Shown in pieces: positions 16,847-25,726 of a stretch of 64,000 bases of DNA. This DNA comes from Rathayibacter sp. VKM Ac-2856. Its GTDB lineage: Bacteria; Actinomycetota; Actinomycetes; Actinomycetales; Microbacteriaceae. Below the pieces are notes generated by a model. It did no database searches and was not told where the DNA came from. It was given only the letters and a program-made list of their open reading frames with translations. Numbering within the stretch: the stretch's first letter is position 1; the number at the start of each line of letters is the position of its first letter. Made by a program: the position numbers and the translations under genes. The stretch spans positions 124,001 to 188,000 of the forward strand of contig NZ_JABMLF010000004.1 of assembly GCF_013205055.1 (NCBI RefSeq), in the 5' to 3' direction.

Positions 16847-17641
16847 TCAGCGCACGAGCCAGCCGCCGTCGACGGGGAGGATCGTCCCCGTGACGTACGC
16901 GGCGGCGTCCGAGGCGAGGAACACGAAGGCGCCCTGCAGATCGGACGGGGTGCCCCAGCGGCCGGCCGGGATGCGCGCGACGATCGACGCCTCGCGGGCC
17001 TCGTCGGCGCGGATCGCGGCGGTGTTGTCGGTGGCGAGGTAGCCGGGGGCGATCGCGTTGACCGTCACTCCGGAGGCCGCCCACTCGTTGGCGAACGCCT
17101 TGGTGAGACCGGCGACCGCGTGCTTCGACGCGGTGTAGCCGGGCACGGTGATGCCGCCCTGGAAGGAGAGCATCGACGCGACGGTGATGATGCGCCCCGA
17201 GCCCTGCTCGATCATCCGCCGGCCGGCCGCCTGGGTGAGGTGGAAGACCGAGTCGAGGTTCACCTTCAGCACCTCGTCCCAGTCCGCGGCGCTGTGCTCG
17301 GCCGCGGGGGTGCGCTTGATCGTGCCGGCGTTGTTGACCAGCACATCGATCCGGCCGAGCTCGGAGACGACCTCGTCGATCGCGGAGTGCAGCTCCTCGG
17401 GCGTGGCGGTCGCGAAGTCGCGGCGGATGAGGTGCGCCCGACGACCCAGCCCGCGGATCAGCTCGGCGGTCTCGCTGGCGTCGCCCCGGTCGATCAGGGC
17501 GATGTCGGCGCCGGCCCCGGCGAGCGCCAGCGCGGCGCCCCGGCCGATGCCCCGGCTGGTCCCGGTGACGGCGGCGACCCGGCCGTCGAGGCGGAAGGCG
17601 TCCACGGTGAAGGCGGCGGGCGTGAATCCAGCGTCGGTCAT
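16847..17641 (-). CDS. kduD: 2-dehydro-3-deoxy-D-gluconate 5-dehydrogenase
   Basis: An SDR enzyme that reduces DKII to KDG with NADH. The product is about 264 residues. The cofactor loop TGTSRGIG, the NNAG motif, a catalytic Ser in ASMLSFQGG and the YTASK Tyr/Lys pair are all intact, and the C-terminal VTGTILPVDGGW is typical of KduD. The ATG at 17641 has GAAAGG seven bases upstream and overlaps the stop of the FAH-family gene as ATGA. The frame extends further upstream, but those residues are Arg-rich antisense-like sequence. Together with kduI it defines this locus as a pectin/glycosaminoglycan-type unsaturated uronate pathway. Confidence 0.94.
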   Translation of the reverse strand: MTDAGFTPAAFTVDAFRLDGRVAAVTGTSRGIGRGAALALAGAGADIALIDRGDASETAELIRGLGRRAHLIRRDFATATPEELHSAIDEVVSELGRIDVLVNNAGTIKRTPAAEHSAADWDEVLKVNLDSVFHLTQAAGRRMIEQGSGRIITVASMLSFQGGITVPGYTASKHAVAGLTKAFANEWAASGVTVNAIAPGYLATDNTAAIRADEAREASIVARIPAGRWGTPSDLQGAFVFLASDAAAYVTGTILPVDGGWLVR

Positions 17642-18375
17642 GGTCGTGCCTTTCGGAAGGTCGTCGTGAGGGAGCCGATGCCGTCGACGCGGATCGTCAC
17701 CGCGTCGCCGTCGGCCAGCGGGCGGTGCGCCGCGAGCGCCTCCGGCAGCTTCTGCGGGCTGCCCGTGGCGATGACGTCGCGGACGACCTCGACGCGGAGG
17801 TCGCCGGTGTCCGCGATCTCGTCCGGCGTGACGAGCCACGGGCCGAGCGGGGCGAAGCCGTCGGAGCACTTGCCGAGCGTCCACTGGCTCGAGCGGCCCT
17901 GCCAGGTGCGCTCGGAGACGTCGTTCACGAGGGTGTAGCCGGCGATGTGCGCGGCCGCCTCCTCGAGCGGGATGTCGCGACCACCGCGACCGATGACGAG
18001 CGCGATCTCGCCCTCGTAGTCGACGTCGGTGGCGGTCAGCGGCAGGGTTACCGGGTCGCCGGGGGCGCCGAGGGTGTTCGGCGTCTTGACGAACACGTCC
18101 GGCGTCGTCGGCACGGGCCGGTCCTCGCCGCCGGCGGGCACGTGGCCGCGGTAGTTGTAGCCGATGCAGAGGATCTTGCCCGGCATGACCGGGGGCAGCA
18201 GGCGGAGGGAGTCGAGCGGGAGGGTCGAAGCGCCGACCGCCCGGGCCGCGGTCAGCAGCGCGCGGTCGGCCAGCAGCTCCACGACCGTCGCCGTGCCCAG
18301 GTCGAGCACGCGGTCGCCGTCCAGCACGGCCCCGGTCCGGGCGCCCTCGGCGCTCTCGAATCTGACGAGTCTCAC
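17638..18375 (-). CDS. Fumarylacetoacetate hydrolase family protein
   Basis: The product is about 245 residues with a complete FAH fold core: PGKILCIGYNYRGH, the metal-binding acidic loop DVDYEGEIALVIG and a Lys in VFVKTPNT. FAH enzymes cleave or hydrate 2-oxo/2,4-dioxo acids with Mg or Mn. The start is the GTG at 18375, which overlaps the GH88 stop codon as GTGA; this choice is better than upstream in-frame codons because those lie inside the GH88 gene. Its place in a uronate operon suggests action on a 2-keto-3-deoxy sugar acid or a side product, but the substrate is not shown by sequence. Confidence 0.85.
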   Translation of the reverse strand: MRLVRFESAEGARTGAVLDGDRVLDLGTATVVELLADRALLTAARAVGASTLPLDSLRLLPPVMPGKILCIGYNYRGHVPAGGEDRPVPTTPDVFVKTPNTLGAPGDPVTLPLTATDVDYEGEIALVIGRGGRDIPLEEAAAHIAGYTLVNDVSERTWQGRSSQWTLGKCSDGFAPLGPWLVTPDEIADTGDLRVEVVRDVIATGSPQKLPEALAAHRPLADGDAVTIRVDGIGSLTTTFRKARP

Positions 18376-19562
18376 CAGTAGGGCCGCCATTCCGGTCGCG
18401 AGACGCGCATCAGCGCCTCCAGGTAGAAGTAGTCGCCCCAGAGCGTGCCCTCGTCGACGCCGACGTTCTTCGGCAGGTCGTAGACGCTGTGGAGGAGGAC
18501 CGTGTCGGCCGCCTCGGGGCTCTCGGGAGCGCACTCCTCGATCAGCGCCGCGAGGATCCGGTGCGCGGCGCCCCGCCAGCGCTCGGCGCACTCGGCGTCC
18601 GTCTCGACCAGGGCGAGCTCGAGCAGCCCGCAGACCGCGATCGCCGCGGCCGAGCTGTCGCGGGGCGCGTCGCTGCCCTCCGCGTAGACGAGGTCCCAGT
18701 AGGGGATCAGGTCCTGCGGCAGGTGCGCGAGGAAGTACTCGGCGCAGGCGCGCGACGCGGCCAGCAGCCCCTCGTCGCCGAGCACGCGGAAGCCCATCGC
18801 GAAGCCGTAGACGCCCCAGGCCTGGCCGCGCGCCCAGCAGGAGTCGTCGAACGCGCCCTGCTCGGTGCCGCCGCGCAGGGGCTCGCCGGTCTCGGCGTCC
18901 CAGTAGAAGGTGTGGAAGGTGGAGGAGTCCGGGCGGAGGATGTTCTGCCGCAGCGCCTCGATGTGGCGCGCGACCGCCTCCGCGTAGCGCGGGTCGCCGG
19001 TCTGCTCGCCGGCCCAGGTCAGCAGCGGCATGTTCATCAGGGAGTCGATGATCGTGCGGCCGCGCTGCTTCGGATCGCGCAGGTCGCCCCAGGCCTGGAC
19101 GATCCCCGCCGTGGGCAGGTAGCGCGTCATCAGGTGGTCCGCGGCCTCGAGGGCGGCGGTGCGGCCGAGCTCGTCGCCGAGCAGCCGGAAGGGCGCGACG
19201 GAGGAGAGCGTGTAGAGGAAGCCGAGGTCGTGGGTCTCGAGGTCCTCGCCCTCCCGGACGCGGCGGGCGAAGTCGGCGAGGTGGCCGCGGGCGGCGTCGA
19301 GGAAGACGTCCTCCCCCGTGACCTCCCACGCGATCCACTGCATCCCGGGCCAGAAGCTCGTCGTCCAGCCGCGGTTGGCGCCGGCCGCGAAGCCCTGCGC
19401 CGCCGGGCGGATCGGGTAGCGGCCGTCCGTGGTGGTGTCGTCGGGGTAGCTCGAGCCGAAGACCGCGATCATGCGGCGGACGACCTCGAGGGCGTCCGCC
19501 ACGGCCTGCACGATGCTCTGCTCTGTGGTCGTCCTCCCCGTGGTGGGTGGAGTGGTCGTCAT
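18372..19562 (-). CDS. GH88-type unsaturated glucuronyl hydrolase
   Basis: Hydrolyses unsaturated uronic acid from the non-reducing end of lyase products, giving free unsaturated uronate that rearranges to DKI. The product is about 396 residues with no signal peptide, so it acts in the cytoplasm. The two GH88 catalytic Asp motifs are visible: Asp112 in ETHDLGFLY and Asp173 in IIDSLMNMPL; the WARGQAWG block is also typical. The ATG at 19562 has GAAGGA eight bases upstream. The gene is 22 bases after the YesL-like gene and overlaps the FAH gene. GH105 is the related alternative, but the HDLGF and DSLMN blocks fit GH88 best. Confidence 0.93.
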   Translation of the reverse strand: MTTTPPTTGRTTTEQSIVQAVADALEVVRRMIAVFGSSYPDDTTTDGRYPIRPAAQGFAAGANRGWTTSFWPGMQWIAWEVTGEDVFLDAARGHLADFARRVREGEDLETHDLGFLYTLSSVAPFRLLGDELGRTAALEAADHLMTRYLPTAGIVQAWGDLRDPKQRGRTIIDSLMNMPLLTWAGEQTGDPRYAEAVARHIEALRQNILRPDSSTFHTFYWDAETGEPLRGGTEQGAFDDSCWARGQAWGVYGFAMGFRVLGDEGLLAASRACAEYFLAHLPQDLIPYWDLVYAEGSDAPRDSSAAAIAVCGLLELALVETDAECAERWRGAAHRILAALIEECAPESPEAADTVLLHSVYDLPKNVGVDEGTLWGDYFYLEALMRVSRPEWRPYW

Positions 19563-19584
19563 GGGGAGAGTCCTTCGTGGGAGG

Positions 19585-20256
19585 TCAGGCCGCGACCGGC
19601 TGGTCGGCGGCGAGGGCGGGGCGGAGGGTGAAGCGGGCGTTCGCCCAGACGAGGTAGAGCGCGGGGGCGGCCGAGACGCCGAGGGCGAGCGCGGGCGAGG
19701 CGGTGAAGAGGTACGCCTGGAACGCGAGCACCAGCAGCGAGACCGCCGAGAGGTGCCAGCGGCGGGCGGCGAGGTACACCGCGGCCTTGACCGCCTGGCG
19801 CAGCGTCGAGGAGCCCGACTCGGCGAGGGCGACCAGCGCCACGGGGACGCAGCCGACGACGAGGAGCGCGATGATCCCGAGTAACGGGATGACGACCACG
19901 CCGATCTGGGTCGGCGCGAGGAACCGCACGTCGACGAGCACCAGGGCGACGACCGCGGTGGCCGCGGCCAGCAGCCCGACCGGGCGGCGCCACCCTCCGC
20001 GCCAGGCCCGCCAGAAGATCCGCACGACCGCGGTCTCGCCGCGGGAGTGCGCCGCGAAGACCGCGGCGGCGCCCATCAGGGCCGGCGCGCAGAGCGGCAG
20101 AGCCGCGGCGAGCAGCGGCCAGGACAGCACCGGATCCGTCGTCACCAGCAGCAGCACCAGCGGCAGGCAGGCGACCAGGAGCAGCACGTTCGTCACCAGG
20201 ATCAGGTAGGCGACGCCGAAGAGCGAGGCGTAGAGGCCGTTCGGGATGCGGCGCAC
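19585..20256 (-). CDS. DUF624 (YesL-like) membrane protein
   Basis: The product is about 223 residues with five or six hydrophobic segments and little else; the start RRIPNGLYASLFGVAYLILV and the spacing of helices match the DUF624/YesL family. Members occur in carbohydrate ABC operons next to the permeases, and the original YesL is in the rhamnogalacturonan locus of Bacillus. Its role is unknown; an accessory function in uptake is likely from position. The GTG at 20256 is two bases after the permease stop and six bases after GAAGGG. An earlier CTG/ATC is not credible as a start. Confidence 0.85.
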   Translation of the reverse strand: MRRIPNGLYASLFGVAYLILVTNVLLLVACLPLVLLLVTTDPVLSWPLLAAALPLCAPALMGAAAVFAAHSRGETAVVRIFWRAWRGGWRRPVGLLAAATAVVALVLVDVRFLAPTQIGVVVIPLLGIIALLVVGCVPVALVALAESGSSTLRQAVKAAVYLAARRWHLSAVSLLVLAFQAYLFTASPALALGVSAAPALYLVWANARFTLRPALAADQPVAA

Positions 20257-20258
20257 GA

Positions 20259-21173
20259 TCAGCCCTTCAGTCCGCTGGTCGCGATGCCCTCGACGAAGTA
20301 CTTCTGGCCGAGGAGGAAGATCACGGCGATCGGGACCACCGAGATCACGAGTCCGGCGAACAGCAGCGCGTAGTTGGCGTCGTAGAGGGTGCTGACGAAG
20401 CTCTGCAGTCCCAGCTGGATCGTCCAGAGGTCCGGGTTCCGCAGGTAGATCAGCGGTCCGAGGTAGTCGTTCCAGGTGGCGACGAAGGTGAGCAGCGTGA
20501 GGCTCGCGATCGCGGGGATCGAGAGGGGCACCATGATCCGCGCCCAGATCCCGTACTCGCTCAGGCCGTCCAGTCGCGCGGCCTCGGAGAGCTCCTCGGG
20601 GATGGTCTCGTAGAACTGCTTCATCAGGAAGACGCCGAACGCGCCGAAGGCCTGGATGAGGATGATCGCCCAGAGGGTGTTCGAGACCTTGAGGTTCGAC
20701 AGCAGGATGAACTGCGGGATCATGTACGACTGCCACGGCACGGCGATCGTGCCGATGTAGACCAGGAAGAGCACGTCGCGACCGGGGAAGCGCATCCGCG
20801 AGAAGCCGTAGGCGGCGAACGAGCCGGTCAGCACCTGCAGCACCGTGACGACGACCGCGAGCAGCAGTGTGTTGCGGATCCAGGTGAGCATGCCGGACTG
20901 GGTCCAGATCTCGACGTAGTTGCTCCAGACGAAGGTCTCCGGGAACCACTTCACCGGCACGGAGAACACGTCGTTCGGCGTCTTCACCGAGCTCGTGATC
21001 ATCCAGAAGAACGGCAGCAGGAGCGCGGCGGCGGCGATGATCATCACCGCGTAGCCGAGGACGCGGCCGACCCGGCGGGCCGGGGTGCGCCCGGCCTCCT
21101 TGCGGCGCGGGGGAAGCGGCTCGTTCACGCCGACGACAGCGGGAGCGCCGTCGGGGATGAGAAGTCCGGTCAT
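20259..21173 (-). CDS. Carbohydrate ABC transporter permease (MalG/LacG type)
   Basis: One of two inner-membrane subunits importing oligosaccharide, probably an unsaturated oligouronide. The product is about 304 residues with six predicted membrane helices and a cytoplasmic N-terminus. The EAA loop that contacts the ATPase is present (EAARLDGLSEYGIWARIMVP), and the C-terminal IATSGLKG is typical of this group. The ATG at 21173 overlaps the stop of the partner permease gene as ATGA. No ATPase gene is found in the locus, so a shared MsmX-like ATPase encoded elsewhere is implied. Confidence 0.92.
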   Translation of the reverse strand: MTGLLIPDGAPAVVGVNEPLPPRRKEAGRTPARRVGRVLGYAVMIIAAAALLLPFFWMITSSVKTPNDVFSVPVKWFPETFVWSNYVEIWTQSGMLTWIRNTLLLAVVVTVLQVLTGSFAAYGFSRMRFPGRDVLFLVYIGTIAVPWQSYMIPQFILLSNLKVSNTLWAIILIQAFGAFGVFLMKQFYETIPEELSEAARLDGLSEYGIWARIMVPLSIPAIASLTLLTFVATWNDYLGPLIYLRNPDLWTIQLGLQSFVSTLYDANYALLFAGLVISVVPIAVIFLLGQKYFVEGIATSGLKG

Positions 21174-22123
21174 CGGGACTCGCTCCTTCGGTTGAGGAAG
21201 AACTGGACGAGCGTCACGAGGATGCAGAGCAGGAAGAGCACGACCGAGACCGCCGACGCGTAGCCGAACTGGTTCTCCTGGAAGCCCTTCTGGTAGATGA
21301 ACTGCGAGAGCACGAGCGTCGCCTGGCCCGGACCGCCCTGCGTCATCACGAGGATCAGGTCGAAGATCTTGAACGAGTTGATGGTGAGCATCACCGTCAC
21401 GAAGAAGGTGGTCGGGCGCAGCCCCGGGATCGTCACGTTGACGAAGCGCTGCCACACGTTCGCGCCGTCGACGCGGGCGGCCTCGTGCAGCTCGCGCGGC
21501 ACGGTCTGCAGCCCGGCGAGGAACAGGATCATGTAGTAGCCCATGTCCCGCCAGGTGCTGATGATCACGACGGCGGGCATCGCCCACTCCGAGGAGGTCA
21601 GCCAGCCGGGCGGGTCGGAGATGCCGATCAGGCCGAGCAGCTGGTTGATCGGGCCGTACTCCGGGCTGAAGAGCAGGTTCCAGACCACGGCGATCGCGAC
21701 GATCGAGGTGATGTAGGGGAAGAACGCGGCCGTGCGGAAGAACGCGACGCCGCGGAGCTTGTTGTTGAGCAGCAGTGCGAGACCGAGCGAGACGACGAGC
21801 GTCAGCGGGATGTGCAGCGCGGCGTAGTAGAGCGTGTTCAGCAGTGCGATGCGGAAGCTCGCGTCGCCGATCAGGCGCTGGAAGTTGGCGATGCCGACCC
21901 AGTTCGCCTGGCCGAAGACGTTCCAGTCGGTCATCGACATGTAGAAGAGGGTGATCACCGGCACGAGCGTGAGCGCGGCGAAGCCCAGGAAGTTCGGGAG
22001 GATGAAGGTCCAGCCGATCAGCATGTTCCGGACGGCGTACGCGGAGCGGCGTCGTCGGGGCGGCAGGGGCGACGGCGTCGGCGGAGTCGACGTGCCGGCG
22101 TCCGCGGCGGCGAGGGTCGTCAT
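21170..22123 (-). CDS. Carbohydrate ABC transporter permease (MalF/LacF type)
   Basis: Partner of the permease encoded immediately downstream. The product is about 317 residues with six predicted helices; the N-terminal 30 residues are Pro/Arg-rich and cytoplasmic. The EAA loop reads EAARVDGANVWQRFVNVTIP. The ATG at 22123 has GGAGG four bases upstream. It follows the binding-protein gene after a 73-base gap that contains a hairpin, an arrangement that commonly lowers permease expression relative to the binding protein. Confidence 0.92.
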   Translation of the reverse strand: MTTLAAADAGTSTPPTPSPLPPRRRRSAYAVRNMLIGWTFILPNFLGFAALTLVPVITLFYMSMTDWNVFGQANWVGIANFQRLIGDASFRIALLNTLYYAALHIPLTLVVSLGLALLLNNKLRGVAFFRTAAFFPYITSIVAIAVVWNLLFSPEYGPINQLLGLIGISDPPGWLTSSEWAMPAVVIISTWRDMGYYMILFLAGLQTVPRELHEAARVDGANVWQRFVNVTIPGLRPTTFFVTVMLTINSFKIFDLILVMTQGGPGQATLVLSQFIYQKGFQENQFGYASAVSVVLFLLCILVTLVQFFLNRRSESR

Positions 22124-22159
22124 GAGACCTCCAGGGTCCGAGGGGGGAAGAAGAGGGGG

Positions 22160-22189
22160 CGGCGGCCGGCCCGCGCGGGGCCGGCCGCC
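22160..22189 (-). terminator. Intercistronic hairpin between binding protein and permease genes
   Basis: GCGGCCGGCCC pairs with GGGCCGGCCGC around a loop of about four bases in the 73-base gap. No T-run follows. It probably acts as a partial terminator or mRNA-stability element, keeping binding-protein mRNA in excess, rather than ending the operon. Confidence 0.55.
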
Positions 22190-22196
22190 ACGGGGA

Positions 22197-23501
22197 TCAG
22201 TCGGTGCCGACTTCGTTCTTCACGCGGTCCTCGGCACTCTTCACGGCGTCGTCGAGGCTCGTCGAGCCCGACATGACGGCGGTGTGCAGGTCGAGGAGCA
22301 CGTTCTGGACGGCGGCCGTCTTGGCCGAGGTCGGGTTCTCCGGCTTGGTGTCGTGCGTGGACCAGGCGAACTTCGAGACCTCGTCGGTCGGCGCGCTGTC
22401 GACCGCGAAGTAGGCCTCGGCGACCGCGTCGCTGGTCAGGGCGGGGGTGATGCCGAGGGAGGCGACGACCTCCGCGCCCTCCTCGCTCGACGCGAACTCG
22501 AGGAACTCCTTGGCCGCGGCCTGCTTGCCCGAGTCGATGCCCGCGTTGATGCCGAAGCCGGTCGGGTCGCCGAAGGTGACGGGGGTCTGGTCCATGCCGG
22601 TCGTCGACTCGTCGAACTGCGGGATCGGCGCGAAGCCCCAGTCGAAGGTGTCCGAGTCGCCGGACGCCTGCTGGGCGATCAGCGACGCGACGAACCAGGT
22701 GCCCATCGGCATCATCGCCGCGTTCTGCTTGCCGAACTCGGCCTGGTAGGTGAGCTTGTTCGCGACGACGGTGTTGTACTCCGCCTGCGCGCCCGCGTCC
22801 TGGAGCGCGAGGGCGCGCTCGTAGTAGGGCTCGAGGTAGCCGTAGTCGGCGTCGAGGATGTCGATGTCCGGGGTCTGCGCGCTCGCGAAGCCCTGCACCG
22901 TCGACTGCCAGCTGTGCTCGTAGGTGCCGACGGCGCTGCTGCCGGCCGCGGCGAGCGCGGTGGTCAGCTGCTCCGCGGTGGCCTGGTAGTCGTCCCAGGT
23001 CCAGGAGCCGTCGGGGTAGGCGACGCCCGCCTGGTCGAAGAGGGCCTTGTTGTAGAAGAGGACCCACGAGTCCTGGCGGTAGGGGGTCGCCCACTGCTTG
23101 TCGTCGACCTCGTAGGCCTCCGCGCCGCCGAGCTCGTCGGGCAGCTCGATGTCGGAGACGTCGAGCAGCTGGCCGCCGGCCTGGTAGGTGACGACGTTCT
23201 TGACGTTCTTCTGGGTGACGATGTCCGGGCCGCTGCCGGCCGCGAGGTCCGCGGTCATCAGCGTGTCGTAGTTGGCCGCGTCGTACTCCTTGACCTCGAT
23301 CGTGACGTCGGGGTCCTTCTCGTGGAACGCGTCGGCGAGCGCCTGGAACTCGGGCGTCGTGCTCAGGCTCCAGCCGGACAGGCTGAGCGTGATCGGGCCG
23401 TCGGCGGCGGGGGCGTCGCCGCCTCCGCCGCCGCTCGAGCAGGCCGTGAGGGACAGGGCGGCGACCAGGGCCACTCCGGCTGCGGTGAGTCTTCTCTTCA
23501 T
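22197..23501 (-). CDS. Extracellular solute-binding lipoprotein of the uronide ABC importer
   Basis: The product is about 434 residues. The signal peptide ends in the lipobox LSLTAC (Cys21), followed by a Ser/Gly linker and a family 1 solute-binding fold (SGWSLSTTPEFQALADAFH near the start; conserved PYRQDSWVLFYNKALF). It would be anchored on the outer face of the membrane and deliver oligosaccharides to the two permeases. The ATG at 23501 has AAAGGAG eight bases upstream and overlaps the DUF2264 stop codon as ATGA. The ligand is inferred from the operon, not from the binding site. Confidence 0.93.
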   Translation of the reverse strand: MKRRLTAAGVALVAALSLTACSSGGGGGDAPAADGPITLSLSGWSLSTTPEFQALADAFHEKDPDVTIEVKEYDAANYDTLMTADLAAGSGPDIVTQKNVKNVVTYQAGGQLLDVSDIELPDELGGAEAYEVDDKQWATPYRQDSWVLFYNKALFDQAGVAYPDGSWTWDDYQATAEQLTTALAAAGSSAVGTYEHSWQSTVQGFASAQTPDIDILDADYGYLEPYYERALALQDAGAQAEYNTVVANKLTYQAEFGKQNAAMMPMGTWFVASLIAQQASGDSDTFDWGFAPIPQFDESTTGMDQTPVTFGDPTGFGINAGIDSGKQAAAKEFLEFASSEEGAEVVASLGITPALTSDAVAEAYFAVDSAPTDEVSKFAWSTHDTKPENPTSAKTAAVQNVLLDLHTAVMSGSTSLDDAVKSAEDRVKNEVGTD

Positions 23502-25570
23502 GCGTGCTGCTCCTTTGCATCTGCGGCGGGGACTCCACCTCGGGTCCTCGGGTACCGGAGCCGCCGCGCGGCAAGTCCGGAATCTGCGAGTCGGTGCTCG
23601 GTGACGAGGCCGTCGGGCCAGGTCGCCGTCACGGACAGGGTGTGGGTGTCGGTGTGGTCGGCGACATTCACGTGGGCGGGGCCCGCGAGCGGGGCCTCCG
23701 CTCCGGCGGTCAGGCCGACCAGCGCCACGACGAGCGCGCCGACCTCCGCGGGGAGGGTCAGGGTCGGCACGCCGACGGCGGGGCCGAGCGGGCTGGCGCC
23801 GTCACGGGCGACGACCGCGGGGACGGCGCCGGGGGTGAGCGCGGTGAGGGTGCTCGTGCGGCCTTCGGTTGACACCCGGGCCGTCGCGGTGTCCGCATCC
23901 GTGTGCGCGTCGATCCGCTCGCCGGCGATCGGCCAGCCGCCGATCCGCAGCCGCACATCCGCGGGGCTCACGTCTGCGGCGAGCTCGTCGACGCGGGCGA
24001 GGCGCAGCTCCCACGGGCCGCGCACCAGCGAGTGCACGGTGATCCGGCCGGCGACGCGGACGGCGCCGCGCAGGCCCTCGCCGTGGCGGTGGCTCGTGCG
24101 CTCCGGAGTGATCCAGTGGGCGTCCCAGGTCGAGCCGGCGACGCCGACGCGGCCGTCCGCGTCGAGGCGGACCTCGGTGAGCTCCATGCCGGTGCGGTGG
24201 GTCGCGTCGCCCGCGGCGTCCACGAGCGCGACGCTCTGCTCGAGCGCCTCCGCCCAGCCGCGCTCGTCGAGCAGCGGCGCGGTGGCGGTGGAGTAGCCCA
24301 GGCGGGCGTAGAGCGGGGAGTCGCCGGTCGTCGCGCCGGGCAGGGCCTTGTCGGTGCCGTGGTTGACGACGCGGACGATGCCGTCCGCCTTCGTGCCCGA
24401 GGCGATCCAGCCGGGCGAGACGATCGCGCGGAGGTCGTCGCCCTGCTCGATCGGGAGCAGGTCGGCCGGGAGCGGCTCAGTCGGCGCCGCCCACACCGGG
24501 TGATCCGCGGGCAGCGCGATCCCGAGCATGCCCTTGACCGCCCAGTACGGCGAGCCGGGGCCGGAGTAGGACTGCGCGAGCAGGCGCCACGGGTCGTGCC
24601 AGCCCATCGAGAGCAGGCCGTCCTCGCCGGGCGCGCCGTTCTCGGCGAAGTGCTCGACGATCGCGCTCGCGGCGCGGCGGAGGCGGCCCGGGGAGTGCGA
24701 GGGCACCTCGGCGATCACGCCGGCCCAGAACGGCGCGGCGGCGGCGAAGCGGTAGATCAGGCTGCGGCCCTGCAGCAGCGGCGAGCCGTCGCCGCCGACG
24801 AGCGCGAGGGCATCGGAGAGGTAGCGGTCGAGCCGGGCGACGTCGGCGGCGGTGCGCGGCGTCGCCGGCTCGTCCGCCAGCTCAGCAGCGAGCTCGTCCG
24901 CGCCGGTCATGCGCGACCAGAGCACCGGGTACACGTGCAGCGCCCAGCCCACGTAGTGGTCGAAGGCGCGCTCCGCGCCGTCCGCGAGCCAGCCGTCCTC
25001 GCGGACGAAGGAGTCGTGCCGGGCCAGGTCCGCGGTGACGTCCTGCATCGACCACGGGCCGCCCACCGAGCGGAGGAAGGTCTCGACGACCAGGCGGAAC
25101 CAGACCCAGTTCGTCTGCGGGTAGCTCTCGTCGCCGACGACGGGAGAGAGGTACTCGACGACGCGCTGCTGCGTGCGGGCGTCGAGGCGGTCCCAGATCC
25201 AGGGACGCGTGAGGTCGAGCACGAGGGCGATCGACGCGGCCTCGACCTTGGCCTGCGCGTGCTCGTCGATCCGGACCCAGCGGTCCTCCGCGTCGGGGTC
25301 GACGCCCGTCTCGACACCGCGGCGGTAGAAGTCGATCAGCTCGTCGACACCCTCGCCGCGCGCTCCGGCGATGCGGAAGCCGGCGAGGAGGAAGGTGCGC
25401 GCGAAGCCCTCGAGGCCGTCGACCGCGCGGCCGTAGCCGCCCTCGGCGCCGGGGAGGGTGATCCGGCCGTGACCGGCGCTGGCGTAGGGAGCCACGGCGG
25501 CGAGCAGCGCGTCCGCGACGGCGAGCCAGTGCTCGCGCGTCCAGTCGGCGCGGAGGTTCCCCTCGTCCAC
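23498..25570 (-). CDS. DUF2264 family protein (putative uronide-active glycosidase)
   Basis: First gene of the minus-strand uronide operon. The product is about 690 residues without a signal peptide. The N-terminal 400 residues are helical and match DUF2264 (GYGRAVDGLEGFARTFLLAGF, then QTNWVWFRLVVETFLRS and DGWLADG), a predicted (alpha/alpha)6 barrel; the C-terminal part is beta-rich. DUF2264 proteins occur in acidic-polysaccharide loci, and I recall some being assigned to GH154 beta-glucuronidases, a point I cannot verify here. The start is a GTG at 25570 with AAAGGAG seven bases upstream. It overlaps the binding-protein gene downstream. A cytoplasmic uronidase acting on imported oligosaccharides is the best inference. 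Confidence 0.85.
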   Translation of the reverse strand: MDEGNLRADWTREHWLAVADALLAAVAPYASAGHGRITLPGAEGGYGRAVDGLEGFARTFLLAGFRIAGARGEGVDELIDFYRRGVETGVDPDAEDRWVRIDEHAQAKVEAASIALVLDLTRPWIWDRLDARTQQRVVEYLSPVVGDESYPQTNWVWFRLVVETFLRSVGGPWSMQDVTADLARHDSFVREDGWLADGAERAFDHYVGWALHVYPVLWSRMTGADELAAELADEPATPRTAADVARLDRYLSDALALVGGDGSPLLQGRSLIYRFAAAAPFWAGVIAEVPSHSPGRLRRAASAIVEHFAENGAPGEDGLLSMGWHDPWRLLAQSYSGPGSPYWAVKGMLGIALPADHPVWAAPTEPLPADLLPIEQGDDLRAIVSPGWIASGTKADGIVRVVNHGTDKALPGATTGDSPLYARLGYSTATAPLLDERGWAEALEQSVALVDAAGDATHRTGMELTEVRLDADGRVGVAGSTWDAHWITPERTSHRHGEGLRGAVRVAGRITVHSLVRGPWELRLARVDELAADVSPADVRLRIGGWPIAGERIDAHTDADTATARVSTEGRTSTLTALTPGAVPAVVARDGASPLGPAVGVPTLTLPAEVGALVVALVGLTAGAEAPLAGPAHVNVADHTDTHTLSVTATWPDGLVTEHRLADSGLAARRLRYPRTRGGVPAADAKEQHA

Positions 25571-25726
25571 GGTGGTTCTCCTTTGAATCGTGTCATCCAG
25601 CAGCCGCGAGCGATCGAGCCTGGCGGCAGTGCCATGTCCGGCGCTGAACAGAACAGGAGCTTACATACGTGAATCGATCACCTCAATGTTTTTGTTGGAG
25701 CAAATTGATTGATTATGATCGGTTGC
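25571..25726. promoter_or_regulatory. AT-rich divergent promoter region of the uronide locus
   Basis: This 156-base gap separates the two uronide operons and its right half is much richer in A+T than its surroundings. On the plus strand TTGTTG (25692-25697) and TATGAT (25714-25719), 16 bases apart, form a good sigma-70 promoter whose start would fall at or next to the ATG at 25727. TCAAT at 25683-25687 and ATTGA at 25704-25708 form an inverted pair that could be an operator for the regulator encoded in the plus operon. The minus-strand promoter was not resolved. Confidence 0.55.
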
